This document shows, in pieces, positions 15,932 through 24,738 of a DNA stretch of 35,127 nucleotides. The translations under genes and the position numbers were made by a program. Within the stretch, counting starts at the first letter, position 1; each line of letters opens with the position of its first letter. This stretch comes from Gammaproteobacteria bacterium (lineage in GTDB: Bacteria > Pseudomonadota > Gammaproteobacteria > Arenicellales > UBA868), in contig JAKUQS010000029.1 of assembly GCA_022451485.1 (NCBI GenBank), positions 1 to 35,127 of the forward strand. Direction: 5' to 3'. The notes under the pieces were generated by a model, which was not told the DNA's origin, ran no database searches, and was given only the letters and a program-made list of their open reading frames with translations.

Positions 15932-17172
15932 TGTGGACGCGGTTCCTCGACTCGCTTGAAAAATATCAGAGCAAGTGCGAACAGGATTAGGATAGAGGCG
16001 ATACCCATGCGTGGGCTGCCGCTTGTCAGGGTGACGAAGCCCACCAAGATAGGGCCGATCACAGCAGCGGCTTTGCCGACCACGTTGTAGAAGCCGAAGA
16101 ACTCAGCGTTCTTGTCTTGTGGGATCAACAGGCTGAAGAGTGAGCGGCTGAGAGACTGGATTCCACCTTGGACCAAGCCGATGATGGCGGCGAGGACTAA
16201 CAGCTCAACAGGCGACGTCATGATGCAGGCGTAAGCGGTGACACCCATGTAGGTGACAATCGCGATCCAGATACCGCGCTTGGGGCCGTAGCGTTCACCA
16301 AGGCGTCCAAAGACGAGAGCGGCAGGAAACGCGATGAACTGGATCATCAGGATGGCGCCGATCAGTATTGTCGTTTCGAAACCAAGTTTCTTACCGTAGT
16401 CCGCTGCCATCACGACGATGGTGTCCACGCCATCGATGTATAGCCAGTACGCAAACAGGAATGCCCATGCGGCGCGGTACTCACTAAGGTGCCGGAAAGT
16501 GTGACTGAGTGAAGCAAAGGTGCGGGCAATGTCAACCCGCCGACGTTTTCCCGACGGCAATGGTTCGTCGACCCACAAAAAAAGTGGCAGTGAGAACACC
16601 AGCCACCAGACACCCACGGTGAGGAACGACCAGCGGACCGCACTCGCTGCATCGGCGAGACCAAACCAGGCTGGTTTCAACGTCATTGCTACATTGATCA
16701 GGAACAGTATCCCGCCGCCAAGGTAGCCGAGCGCGAATCCGAGCGCAGACACACGGTGTCGAATCGATGCTGGCGCCACAAGGACGAGTAGTGCATCGTA
16801 GAAGACGTTACCGCTTCTAAAACCGACCGAGGCAATACCGTAGAGCAGAATGGCAATCGGCCACATGCCTTGTTCGACCAGGAAGAGCCCGGCGGTAGCG
16901 ACTGTACCGATACAGGCAAACGCGGCCAGCATGCGTTTGCGAAGGCCACCCGCGTCTGCCATGGCACCGAAGATCGGGGCCAGAATCACTGACACCAGGC
17001 TGGCAATCGAGTTGCCCGCACCCAGCCAGAAGGTGCTCTCTTCAGGGCTGAGGTCGCCACTCCAATAGTCTGACCAGAAGATCGGGAAGAAGGCGGCCAT
17101 TACGGTGGTGGCAAAGGCCGAATTGGCCCAGTCATAGAGCGCCCAGGAATAGTGGTTTCTGGGGTTATTCAT
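15928..17172 (-). CDS. MFS transporter, Atg22/UMF1 type
   Basis: This 414-residue protein has about twelve membrane helices. The opening 'YSWALYDWANSAFATTVMAAFFPIFW' and the later 'GLVQGGIQSLSRSLFSLLIPQDKNAEFFGFYNVVGKAAAVIGP' are hallmarks of the Atg22-like (UMF1) branch of the major facilitator superfamily. Yeast Atg22 exports amino acids from vacuoles, but bacterial members have no settled substrate. Start ATG 17172. It converges with the phosphodiesterase, overlapping by four bases, and is divergent from the molybdopterin enzyme. Confidence 0.92.
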   Translation of the reverse strand: MNNPRNHYSWALYDWANSAFATTVMAAFFPIFWSDYWSGDLSPEESTFWLGAGNSIASLVSVILAPIFGAMADAGGLRKRMLAAFACIGTVATAGLFLVEQGMWPIAILLYGIASVGFRSGNVFYDALLVLVAPASIRHRVSALGFALGYLGGGILFLINVAMTLKPAWFGLADAASAVRWSFLTVGVWWLVFSLPLFLWVDEPLPSGKRRRVDIARTFASLSHTFRHLSEYRAAWAFLFAYWLYIDGVDTIVVMAADYGKKLGFETTILIGAILMIQFIAFPAALVFGRLGERYGPKRGIWIAIVTYMGVTAYACIMTSPVELLVLAAIIGLVQGGIQSLSRSLFSLLIPQDKNAEFFGFYNVVGKAAAVIGPILVGFVTLTSGSPRMGIASILILFALALIFFKRVEEPRPH

Positions 17173-17327
17173 GATTATCTGGTGTACGTTGCGTATTATG
17201 GGGAGCGACGAATGAGAGCATATCAGGGTGTCCGTTGCGGGCGCCTGCTTCTATCGGATAGCGGCTGGGCCACTGTAACCAAAATCCCCTAGAATGGGCG
17301 CTTGGCCCTAAGATTCGAGTCGCTCGC

Positions 17328-19388
17328 GTGATCCATTACAGCGTTTGTCCGCATGATTGCCCTTCCACCTGCGCGTTGGAGGTTGAGACCGCTAACGGCG
17401 GCACCATTACTCGTGTCAGAGGGGCTCGGGAAAATACTTACACGTCCGGCGTCATTTGCTCCAAGGTGGCCCGTTACCGCGAGCGCCTTTATCACCCCGA
17501 ACGATTGACTCAGCCACTGCGCCGCCGCGGCGACAAGGGTACTGGAAGCTTCGAGCCGATTGGTTGGGACGATGCATTGGACGAGGTGGCCGAGGCGTTA
17601 CTTCGAGCTGAGCAGACGCATGGTGCCGAAGCGGTGTGGCCGTATTTTTATGCCGGCACCATGGGTTTTGTGATGCGTGATGGCATCAACCGATTACGTC
17701 ATGCCAAGGGGTATTCAGGGCAGTACTCGACGATTTGCACCACACTGTCCTTCAACGGGTTTATCGCCGGCACGGGTCGCCTTGCGGGCAGTGATCCGCG
17801 TGAGATGGCGCGTTCCGATCTAGTGGTGATCTGGGGATCCAACGCGGCCAGTACGCAGATCAACGTCATGACACATGTGTTAAAGGCGCGTCGTGATCGG
17901 GGCGCTAAGATTGTGGTTATCGACACCTACCGTAACGGAACCGCGAAGCAGGCAGACCTGTTCGTGTGTGTTCGACCGGGTACTGATGGTGCGCTCGCCT
18001 GCGGTGTGATGCATATTTTGTTTCGTGATGGCCATGCCGATCGTGACTATCTCGCTGAATACACTGATTGCCCGGATGCGCTCGAGGCACATCTGCAGTC
18101 AAAGACGCCTGCGTGGGCGTCGGCCATTACTGGAGTACCGGTCGAGACCATCGAAGAATTGGCACGCATGATCGGCACCACTGCGCGGACATTCCTGCGC
18201 CTTGGCTACGGGTTTACGCGCCAACGTAACGGTGCGTTCAACATGCATGCTGTTTTATCGGTAGCGGCGGTGACAGGCGCCTGGCGCCACGAAGGCGGCG
18301 GCGCGTTCCACAACAACGGCGATATTTATCACTGGGATCGAACCATGATCGAGGGGCTGGATGTGCGCGATCGTAACGTGCGCATTCTCGACCAATCGCG
18401 TATCGGTGCGGTGCTGACAGGGGATGCGAGTGATCTCGGTGACGGACCGCCCATCACAGCCCTATTTATTCAGAACACCAACCCGATGTCCGTGGCACCG
18501 GACCTTAATCGAGTGCATGCGGGCTTCGCGCGCAAAGATCTTTTCGTTTGCGTGCACGAGCAGTTTATGACGGAGACCGCCGAGGTCGCTGATATTGTTC
18601 TTCCAGCCACTATGTTTCTCGAGCATGATGACCTTTATCAGGGCGGTGGTCACCAGCATGTTTTGTTGGGTCCTAAGATCGTCGAGCCACCAGAAGGTTG
18701 CCGTAACAACCACGAAGTGGTTTGCGCGCTCGCGCGTCGGGTTGGTGCTGAGCACCCGGGTTTTGCTATGAGCGAGCGCGAGTTGATTGATCAGACGCTG
18801 CGTGATTCAGGTTGGGGCGATCTCGAAACCTTGGCACGTGAGCGTTGGATTGACTGCCAGCCACCGTTTCGCGAGGCCCACTATCTTGATGGGTTTGCTC
18901 ATGCCGATGGCAAGTATCACTTTTCTCCAGACTGGTCAGCCCTCAAGCCGCATGGTTTTGGGCCAGCCGATACCGTGTTACCCAGCCTCCCGGATTACTG
19001 GCCGAGTATCGAAGAAGCGAACGCAGAAATGCCCTATCGGCTAGTGACAGCGCCAAGCCGTCATTACCTCAATTCCACGTTTAACGAAACACCGACCTCT
19101 ATTCGGCGTGAGCAGCGACCCAGCGCCATGATGCACCCGAAAGATGCGCACGAATTGGGCGTAACCGATGGTGCCATGATTCGACTTGGCAACCCGCGGG
19201 GTGAATTAAAGATCAGTACCCAGGTATTCGATGGTGTTCAGCGTGGCGTCGTGATTGTAGAGAGCATCTGGCCTAATAGTGCATTTGAAGATGGTAAAGG
19301 GATCAATGTGTTAACCGGCGCTGACCGGGTGGCTCCGGTGGGGGGAGCGCCCTTTCACGACAATCGAATCTGGATTCGTCCAGTCTAA
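17328..19388 (+). CDS. Molybdopterin-dependent oxidoreductase with N-terminal [4Fe-4S] site
   Basis: This 686-residue catalytic subunit belongs to the DMSO-reductase superfamily. The N-terminal cluster ligands are C7, C11, C15 (CPHDCPSTC) and C44 (GVICSKV). 'STICTTLSFNGFIAG' near residue 135 is where the metal-ligating side chain would lie. 'VVIWGSNAASTQ', 'QNTNPMSVAPD' and 'VADIVLPATMFLEHDD' contact the bis-MGD cofactor. The end ('HPKDAHELGVTDGAMIRLGNPRGE') is the MopB C-terminal domain. There is no Tat signal, so it is cytoplasmic. The start is GTG 17328. No electron-transfer subunit is adjacent, so substrate and partner are unknown. It overlaps the convergent PhyH gene by four bases. It needs Mo or W, which may link it to tupBC. 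Confidence 0.92.
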   Translation: MIHYSVCPHDCPSTCALEVETANGGTITRVRGARENTYTSGVICSKVARYRERLYHPERLTQPLRRRGDKGTGSFEPIGWDDALDEVAEALLRAEQTHGAEAVWPYFYAGTMGFVMRDGINRLRHAKGYSGQYSTICTTLSFNGFIAGTGRLAGSDPREMARSDLVVIWGSNAASTQINVMTHVLKARRDRGAKIVVIDTYRNGTAKQADLFVCVRPGTDGALACGVMHILFRDGHADRDYLAEYTDCPDALEAHLQSKTPAWASAITGVPVETIEELARMIGTTARTFLRLGYGFTRQRNGAFNMHAVLSVAAVTGAWRHEGGGAFHNNGDIYHWDRTMIEGLDVRDRNVRILDQSRIGAVLTGDASDLGDGPPITALFIQNTNPMSVAPDLNRVHAGFARKDLFVCVHEQFMTETAEVADIVLPATMFLEHDDLYQGGGHQHVLLGPKIVEPPEGCRNNHEVVCALARRVGAEHPGFAMSERELIDQTLRDSGWGDLETLARERWIDCQPPFREAHYLDGFAHADGKYHFSPDWSALKPHGFGPADTVLPSLPDYWPSIEEANAEMPYRLVTAPSRHYLNSTFNETPTSIRREQRPSAMMHPKDAHELGVTDGAMIRLGNPRGELKISTQVFDGVQRGVVIVESIWPNSAFEDGKGINVLTGADRVAPVGGAPFHDNRIWIRPV

Positions 19389-20245
19389 AGAGTGGGTGAG
19401 CGCTCGGAGCGGGCCTGAAAGGGTTTTGCATTTTCTGCGCCGGCAAACAACATTTTTGCCTGCACGTCGCACATGTGCTCGTGATAAGCGAGCGCCTCGG
19501 CGTCAAGCTCATCTTTCGGACGTGGCTCGAGTTCCCAGAAATCGTTGACAACATTGCCTCGGACGAGGGTCGCAAAATCTCGTGGCCCCAATGACTGGCG
19601 AACTGTCGCGGCGATATAACGGATAGCAAAACCAACGCGGCGCGTCGTTGTTGGGTTGGGGTTAGATCCGTGGATGATACGCACGTGATGAAGCGACATC
19701 TGGCCCGGTGACAGTTCCAGGTCAACGGCATCTTTCTCATCGACTTCGGCATTGATTTCCTGACCACGGCTTAGCAGGTTGTCTTTGTGAAAGGTGTCGG
19801 TATGGGTTAGTTGCTTACCGTGACTACCGCTTGCCACACGCATGCATCCATTGGCCCGGGTGCTGGGTGTCAATGCGATCCAGGCGGTGCAAACGTCAGG
19901 TTGATCCAATCCCCAGTAGGTGGCGTCCTGGTGCCATGAGACGTACCCGGGATCCTCGGGTTCCTTGATGAAAAAACTTGACCCCCAACACAGAATATTT
20001 GGGCCCAGTACGTCCTCGACGGCATCAAGCACCCGCGGGTGACTGATAAGGTCGTGTAACCAAGGAAACAACAAATGGGGTTTGTGGCGGTACTTGCCAT
20101 CGATCGGTTGGCCTATCTTTGACTCATAACGTTCTAAGTGAGCAAGGCAGACCGTGGCCTCTTCACGTGTTAAGGCATCAATCGGGTGGTAATAACCTTT
20201 CTCTACGTATTGTTCTGTTGACGATGGCTTGAGTAGTTTTCCCAT
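19385..20245 (-). CDS. Phytanoyl-CoA dioxygenase (PhyH) family oxygenase
   Basis: The start at ATG 20245 (MGKLLKPSS) gives 286 residues. Iron ligands are H105 and D107 in WHQDATYW and H192 in RIIHGSNPN; the 2-oxoglutarate Arg is R202/R203. The intervening 'TAWIALTPSTRANGCMRVASGSHG' is the PhyH core. The family hydroxylates fatty acyl-CoA, ectoine, or various small molecules, so the substrate is not fixed. It is divergently arranged with the TRAP transporter at 20405, with 159 bases between start codons, and could oxidise whatever that transporter imports. This link is inference. Confidence 0.9.
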   Translation of the reverse strand: MGKLLKPSSTEQYVEKGYYHPIDALTREEATVCLAHLERYESKIGQPIDGKYRHKPHLLFPWLHDLISHPRVLDAVEDVLGPNILCWGSSFFIKEPEDPGYVSWHQDATYWGLDQPDVCTAWIALTPSTRANGCMRVASGSHGKQLTHTDTFHKDNLLSRGQEINAEVDEKDAVDLELSPGQMSLHHVRIIHGSNPNPTTTRRVGFAIRYIAATVRQSLGPRDFATLVRGNVVNDFWELEPRPKDELDAEALAYHEHMCDVQAKMLFAGAENAKPFQARSERSPTL

Positions 20246-20311
20246 TGGCTTATTTCCATATGGCCTACAAGGTTGACGGGGTTCCAAACACTCTGATTAA
20301 GTAGCCTAACT

Positions 20312-20330
20312 GATATCTCAATGAGAGATC
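20312..20330. promoter_or_regulatory. Inverted repeat in the phyH/dctP divergent region
   Basis: GATATCTC (20312-20319) and GAGAGATC (20323-20330) form a dyad matching at seven of eight positions around a three-base spacer. It lies between the two divergent starts, just downstream of a weak TTGACG/ATTAAG promoter candidate (20273-20301). This suits an operator for both directions. No regulator gene is nearby, so the binding protein is unknown. Confidence 0.35.
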
Positions 20331-20404
20331 AAAGGTAACGGTGCACGGATATAGTTCAGCACCCTTTATTCCTGTAGGCGCGGTGATATACAAAGGAGGA
20401 AGTG

Positions 20405-21439
20405 ATGAGAGACAGTTTAAAGAAAACAATCACCACTGCTGTTGTCGGTGTGGCGGTAGCCCTCGCGGGGGTTAGTGCTCAAGCAGCCGAGTGGACTTGG
20501 AAAGCGCAGTCACTGTGGCAAGACGGAACGGTTAATCAAAAAGCGTTTGTACGTTTTGCCGCCAACGTTAATAAGATGACCAACGGGCGGTTGGAGATCA
20601 AGACACTGCCAGTGCATTCGGTAGTAAAGCACACCGAGACATTAGAGGCGGTGGGTGCTGGTATTCTGGATGCACAGCACACCGGTGGCGCTTATTTTGC
20701 GGGTAAAGAGCCTGGTCTACAGGTCTGTACCGAACTGAACGGTGCATTTGAAAATACTTACCAGGCGCAGCTGTGGTTTGAATATGGGGGCGGCACCGAA
20801 CTGTGCCGGGAAGCCTATGGAAAATTTGGTGTTTATTACGTAGGCCCGGTTTGGTTTGGGCAAGAATCCATGCCGTTTAACAAGCCGCTGAACTCGATCG
20901 ATGACTTCAAAAAGAAGGGCATCAAGATGCGGGCACCAGAGGGCATGGGTGCTGCAATCTGGCGTCGTATCGGCGCGGGCGTTGTCACTTTGCCCGGTAG
21001 TGAAGTGTTTACAGCGCTTGAGCGTGGTGTGATCGATGGTACTGATTGGGGCACGCTCAGCATGAACCAGGATTTGGGTTATCACAAGATTGCACCTTAT
21101 CCACTGTATCCGGGTTTTCATTCAGCGCCGGCGGCTGATTTTGCAGTCAACATGAAGAAGTGGAATGCACTGCCCGACGACGTCAAAGCCATTGTTGAGA
21201 CAGCCACTAAGGAATTTGCACGCGACATGGTGCAGAGCATCATCATGGGTGATATTGCTGCGGCTGATGCCGCGATGTCACAAGGGGTGACCCTGATAAA
21301 CTGGTCAACTGAAGAACGGACGCGCTTTCGTAAGGTGGCTATGATCGAGTGGGATGAGTTTGGCAAGAAAAGTCCCTTGGCAAGAAAGCTGGTCGACAGC
21401 CAAGTTGCTTTCTTAAAGAAGCTACATTTACTCGACTAA
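20405..21439 (+). CDS. dctP: TRAP transporter substrate-binding protein (DctP family)
   Basis: This 344-residue periplasmic binding protein has a signal peptide (to AQA, residue 27). A perfect AGGAGG lies five bases before ATG 20405, which I prefer to the in-frame GTG 20402. It contains the TRAP pattern 'IKMRAPEGMGAAIWRRIGAGVVTLPGSEVFTALERGVIDGTDW', where R176 would bind the carboxylate of the ligand. Overall it resembles the mannitol/chloroaromatic or 2-oxoacid branch of the family (TakP-like). The ligand is probably a carboxylate, but its identity is unknown. It heads the dctPQM operon, and a terminator-like hairpin follows. Confidence 0.93.
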   Translation: MRDSLKKTITTAVVGVAVALAGVSAQAAEWTWKAQSLWQDGTVNQKAFVRFAANVNKMTNGRLEIKTLPVHSVVKHTETLEAVGAGILDAQHTGGAYFAGKEPGLQVCTELNGAFENTYQAQLWFEYGGGTELCREAYGKFGVYYVGPVWFGQESMPFNKPLNSIDDFKKKGIKMRAPEGMGAAIWRRIGAGVVTLPGSEVFTALERGVIDGTDWGTLSMNQDLGYHKIAPYPLYPGFHSAPAADFAVNMKKWNALPDDVKAIVETATKEFARDMVQSIIMGDIAAADAAMSQGVTLINWSTEERTRFRKVAMIEWDEFGKKSPLARKLVDSQVAFLKKLHLLD

Positions 21440-21469
21440 GCAGTCGAATTGCTTGCAACAAATGGTCTG

Positions 21470-21505
21470 GCAGGCGGGACGCAGTGTCCCGCCTGCTTTC
21501 TTTTT
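21470..21505 (+). terminator. Intrinsic terminator/attenuator between dctP and dctQ
   Basis: GCAGGCGGGAC (21470-21480) and GTCCCGCCTGC (21486-21496) form a perfect 11-pair GC-rich stem with a GCAGT loop, followed by TTTCTTTTT. It lies 30 bases after dctP and 40 bases before dctQ. It should let dctP be made in excess over the membrane subunits by partial read-through. Confidence 0.92.
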
Positions 21506-21547
21506 ATAGGTGTAACGGTTATCCATGTGATCATGCATGAATAGTTA

Positions 21548-22081
21548 ATGTCGAATCTAAACTTCATTGATCGAATGTCACTGGGACTCGGAGAAAAACT
21601 GAGCTATGTTTTTCTTATCAGCGTCATCATCACCTGTTATGAAGTTGTGATGCGATATGTGTTTAATGCCCCAACGACCTGGGTGCATGATGGCGCCACC
21701 GCGCTGTCGGCCACTGGGTTCCTGATGGCTGGATGCTATTGTCTGCAGGCGCGACGTCATATTGCAATTACAGTGATCTATGACGCTGTCCCGCAGAAGG
21801 TCAGGAACGTGCTTGCGTTGACCAACGCATTGTTAATCGTGGTCTTTCTAGGCCTTTTGACGTGGGCGGCGATGAAAGTCGCTATGCCTGCGGTGGCCTG
21901 GCAGGCTTGGGATTGTCGAGTGCAGTTTTGTGGACTGGAGACGAGTGCCCATGCTTGGGACGTGCCCATACCGGCTTATCTTAAGAGTGTTTTGTTTTTG
22001 GCTTCTGTCGCCATGCTACTGCAGTCGCTAATCCAGTTTTGGCAAGCCCTAGTTACATTTGCTGGGAAAGGCACCCCATGA
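21548..22081 (+). CDS. dctQ: TRAP transporter small permease (DctQ family)
   Basis: This 177-residue protein has four predicted membrane helices, with the DctQ pattern 'VVMRYVFNAPTTWVHDGATALSATGFLMAGCYCLQARRHIAITVIYD' (residues 33-79). It forms the small membrane subunit that complexes with DctM for sodium-driven uptake. A periplasmic loop contains two cysteines (WDCRVQFCG) that may form a disulfide. Start ATG 21548 has no strong ribosome binding site. Its stop overlaps the dctM start (ATGA). Confidence 0.9.
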   Translation: MSNLNFIDRMSLGLGEKLSYVFLISVIITCYEVVMRYVFNAPTTWVHDGATALSATGFLMAGCYCLQARRHIAITVIYDAVPQKVRNVLALTNALLIVVFLGLLTWAAMKVAMPAVAWQAWDCRVQFCGLETSAHAWDVPIPAYLKSVLFLASVAMLLQSLIQFWQALVTFAGKGTP

Positions 22082-23421
22082 GTATTGAAATCCTTACGCT
22101 GATTATGCTGGGCTCGATGGTCCTGCTGCTCGTGATTGGGCTTCCACTCGCTTTTGTGACCGGGCTTATTGCATTCGGTTTTGCTTTGGCACTCTACGGG
22201 CCAATGGCGTTGCCGCTGATTGCGAGTCGAGTCTATGGATTTGTGAGTGTTTACGCGCTAATCGCGGTACCCATGTTTGTCTTAATGGCCTCGGTTCTTG
22301 AGCGATCAGGTATCGCACGTGATCTGTTCGGTGCGATGCACGTGTTGGCGGGGAATCTTAAGGGTGGGCTGGCGATTCAAACCATGGCGGTTGCTGTTTT
22401 GATGGCGGCAATGACCGGTATCATCGGCGGGGAAATCGTGTTGCTAGGACTGGTTGCGTTACCACAGATGTTAGCGCGGAACTATGATCGCAATTTGGCG
22501 ATCGGCACAGTTTGTGCGGGTGGAGGATTGGGTACGATGATCCCGCCTAGTATCGTGCTGATTTTCTATGGCTTGACGGCAGAGGTATCTATTGGTGACT
22601 TGTTTCTTGCCACGATCATCCCTGGATTAATACTGGCGGCGATTTACATTGCTTACATATTAATTCGTTGCTACATAAATCCCGAACTCGGTCCGCCCGC
22701 GCCACCTCGGGAACACCCGTTGACGACTCGGGACAGACTATTGATGGTGCGTGATATTTTATTGCCAGTGATGGTCGTGGGTATGGTGTTAGGGACCATC
22801 TATGGTGGAATCGCGTCGGTCAGTGAGGCCGCCGGTATGGGCGTCGTCGGGGTCTTGATCTGTACCTGGATTCGTAAAGAACTGACTTGGACGTTGATTC
22901 GAGAATCGTTGCATCAAACAATGATGACCTGTGGCGTGATTCTGTGGCTGGTGTTTGGTGCGAGCGCCTTGATTGGCGTTTATAACTTGATGGGTGGTAT
23001 CGATTTCGTCAAAGATTTGATGACGGGACTCCCTTTTGCACCGATCGTCATCCTACTTATCATGATGGCTATTCTGCTGGTGCTCGGATTCTTCATCGAC
23101 TGGGTTGGTATCATGTTGTTGACCATGCCGATTTTTGTGCCGATTGTGCGGGATCTGGCGCCCGAATTTGGCCTCGATCCTCAATGGGCTGCTATTTGGT
23201 TTGGCATCCTTTTTTGCATGAACATGCAGATTTCTTACTTGTCTCCGCCGTTTGGACCCGCTGCCTTTTATCTTAAGGGCGTGGCCCCACCAGAAATCAC
23301 GCTGCAGGATATCTATAATTCCCTGTGGCCTTTCATGGGTTTGCAAATACTGGCGCTTGCCCTTGTGATGAAGTTTCCACAGTTGGCCCTGTGGCTTCCC
23401 ATGTTGCAGAGTGTGAATTGA
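22078..23421 (+). CDS. dctM: TRAP transporter large permease (DctM family)
   Basis: This 447-residue inner-membrane protein has about twelve helices. Starting at ATG 22078 it overlaps the dctQ stop (ATGA) and has GGGAAAGG upstream, so the in-frame 22039 start is unlikely. Family patterns are 'GLIAFGFALALYGP', 'VPMFVLMASVLERSGIARDLF', 'GTVCAGGGLGTMIPPSIVLIFYGL' and 'LVLGFFIDWVGIMLLTMPIFVPI'. It is the ion-coupled transport subunit for the ligand of DctP. Confidence 0.95.
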   Translation: MSIEILTLIMLGSMVLLLVIGLPLAFVTGLIAFGFALALYGPMALPLIASRVYGFVSVYALIAVPMFVLMASVLERSGIARDLFGAMHVLAGNLKGGLAIQTMAVAVLMAAMTGIIGGEIVLLGLVALPQMLARNYDRNLAIGTVCAGGGLGTMIPPSIVLIFYGLTAEVSIGDLFLATIIPGLILAAIYIAYILIRCYINPELGPPAPPREHPLTTRDRLLMVRDILLPVMVVGMVLGTIYGGIASVSEAAGMGVVGVLICTWIRKELTWTLIRESLHQTMMTCGVILWLVFGASALIGVYNLMGGIDFVKDLMTGLPFAPIVILLIMMAILLVLGFFIDWVGIMLLTMPIFVPIVRDLAPEFGLDPQWAAIWFGILFCMNMQISYLSPPFGPAAFYLKGVAPPEITLQDIYNSLWPFMGLQILALALVMKFPQLALWLPMLQSVN

Positions 23422-23537
23422 CTTTGACGTCTGTGAGCGGCGTGGTAGCTTGATTGCACTATGTAAGAAGTGGGCAGTGGTTTAGATCAGGCTGACGCAG
23501 TACTCTCATTTTCCCGCTATCAACAAAGGAAACGCGT

Positions 23538-23951
23538 GTGACCCATCAATTTAGTGGCCGTTGTCTGTGCGGTGCGGTTGAGTACGCGTGCGCGAGTGAG
23601 CCGATGTTCCAGGCTAACTGTCACTGCGATGACTGCCGGCGTTCAGGGGGTGGTGTCTATGCGAGTTTTGTCTTTGTCAGTGAAAGCGCGTTGACGGTTA
23701 ACTCGGGCGAGTTGCATTCTTTTTCGCACGAGACCGCTCGTGGCAACACGGCGACCAAGTACTTCTGCCCCAGGTGTGGTTCTCAAGTGTTTACCCGCAA
23801 TAGTGCCAATCCTGGTCGGCAGGGTATCCGCGTCGGTACGATCACCGACGCCAGCTGGTTTCAGCCAAGCGCCAATGTGTATGCCGGTCGCAGGCTACCT
23901 TCAACACCGATCGATAACGACATCAAGGCGTTCGAAAAAATGCCGGGATGA
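23538..23951 (+). CDS. GFA-family (glutathione-dependent formaldehyde-activating enzyme-like) zinc protein
   Basis: The 137-residue protein has the full seven-cysteine zinc set of the GFA/Mss4-like fold: C9 and C11 (GRCLCG), C28, C30 and C33 (NCHCDDC), C77 and C80 (FCPRCG). The start is GTG 23538 with AAAGGA seven bases upstream. The family includes Paracoccus Gfa, once thought to form S-hydroxymethylglutathione, but most members are uncharacterised. It follows the TRAP operon by 116 bases and may be separate. Confidence 0.93.
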   Translation: MTHQFSGRCLCGAVEYACASEPMFQANCHCDDCRRSGGGVYASFVFVSESALTVNSGELHSFSHETARGNTATKYFCPRCGSQVFTRNSANPGRQGIRVGTITDASWFQPSANVYAGRRLPSTPIDNDIKAFEKMPG

Positions 23952-23979
23952 CTTGGCGCCGGCTGCCTGATACAGGCGG

Positions 23980-24622
23980 TTACTGGTGAGGCAGATGTGC
24001 GTTGGATTGTTTCAACACGATGTTAAAAGAGATCGAAATCCGCGGCTTCTGGGACAGATTGGGATGCACTAGGTGATGCAGGAATGCGGGCCACAGAAGG
24101 ATCATGCCGGGCAGCCGGCTGCACGCGATGCTCTGGATCAACCTGTGGATCGTGTCGGATCGCGGTCATGTTGGCTTGAGGCCGGGGGTGAAAAAAAGAG
24201 ATTGCTCCAGGGGTGCGGTCACTGCGCCCTGGTAACGGTTCGGTCTCGCTAAGTACAGCAACATAGTAGGTGCCCGATAACCAGGCGCGTGGGTGGTTGT
24301 GCAGGTTGTGGTAGTCGCCAAAGCGATTGATATTGGGCCAACCTTGGAGATGCCATTCAAGCGGATAGTCCACAGCGGTCTGTTTGAGGTAGCGAATCAC
24401 GGCCTGATTGATGCACTCGCGTAGCCAGCCGATGGCAGGCTGCTCGGATTCAAAGAAGTTGTGATTACGATAAGTGGTTGTCATGTTGCTCTCGGCTGCA
24501 TCTCGCTGTTCGATCTCTTCTACCAAAAGCCGGTTCGGCGTTTGAGCGTCAGGCAATTGATCATTCATCAGCAGCGTAGGCCAGAGGTTGAGAAATTTGG
24601 CTGGAGGTGAGCGGTTGTCCAT
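23980..24622 (-). pseudogene. 2OG-Fe(II) oxygenase (TIGR02466 / Oxy_5-like), broken by a one-base frameshift
   Basis: From ATG 24622 the frame encodes a recognisable 2OG-FeII_Oxy_5-type protein for 171 residues: 'WPNINRFGDYHNLHNHP', 'SGTYYVAVL' and 'GAISFFHPRPQANMTAIRHDP'. It then turns into unrelated sequence and stops at 24023. Shifting by one base at the GGG of 24109-24111 restores the expected ending: MILLWPAFLHHLVHP, then PRISISFN, with a stop at 23980-23982. That lost segment holds the distal iron His and the 2-oxoglutarate Arg, so the 199-residue product would be inactive. It may be a true pseudogene or a base-call error in a short G run. Confidence 0.85.
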
Positions 24623-24738
24623 GGTGTCACCCTAACCAGAAGCAATCCGGGTCGTCCAGTTGGCAGTGTATGCGCGACTGATTGTTACACTGGCGAGCAG
24701 CGGGTTGTTGGAATAGGATGGCCTAGACAGGAGATCAT

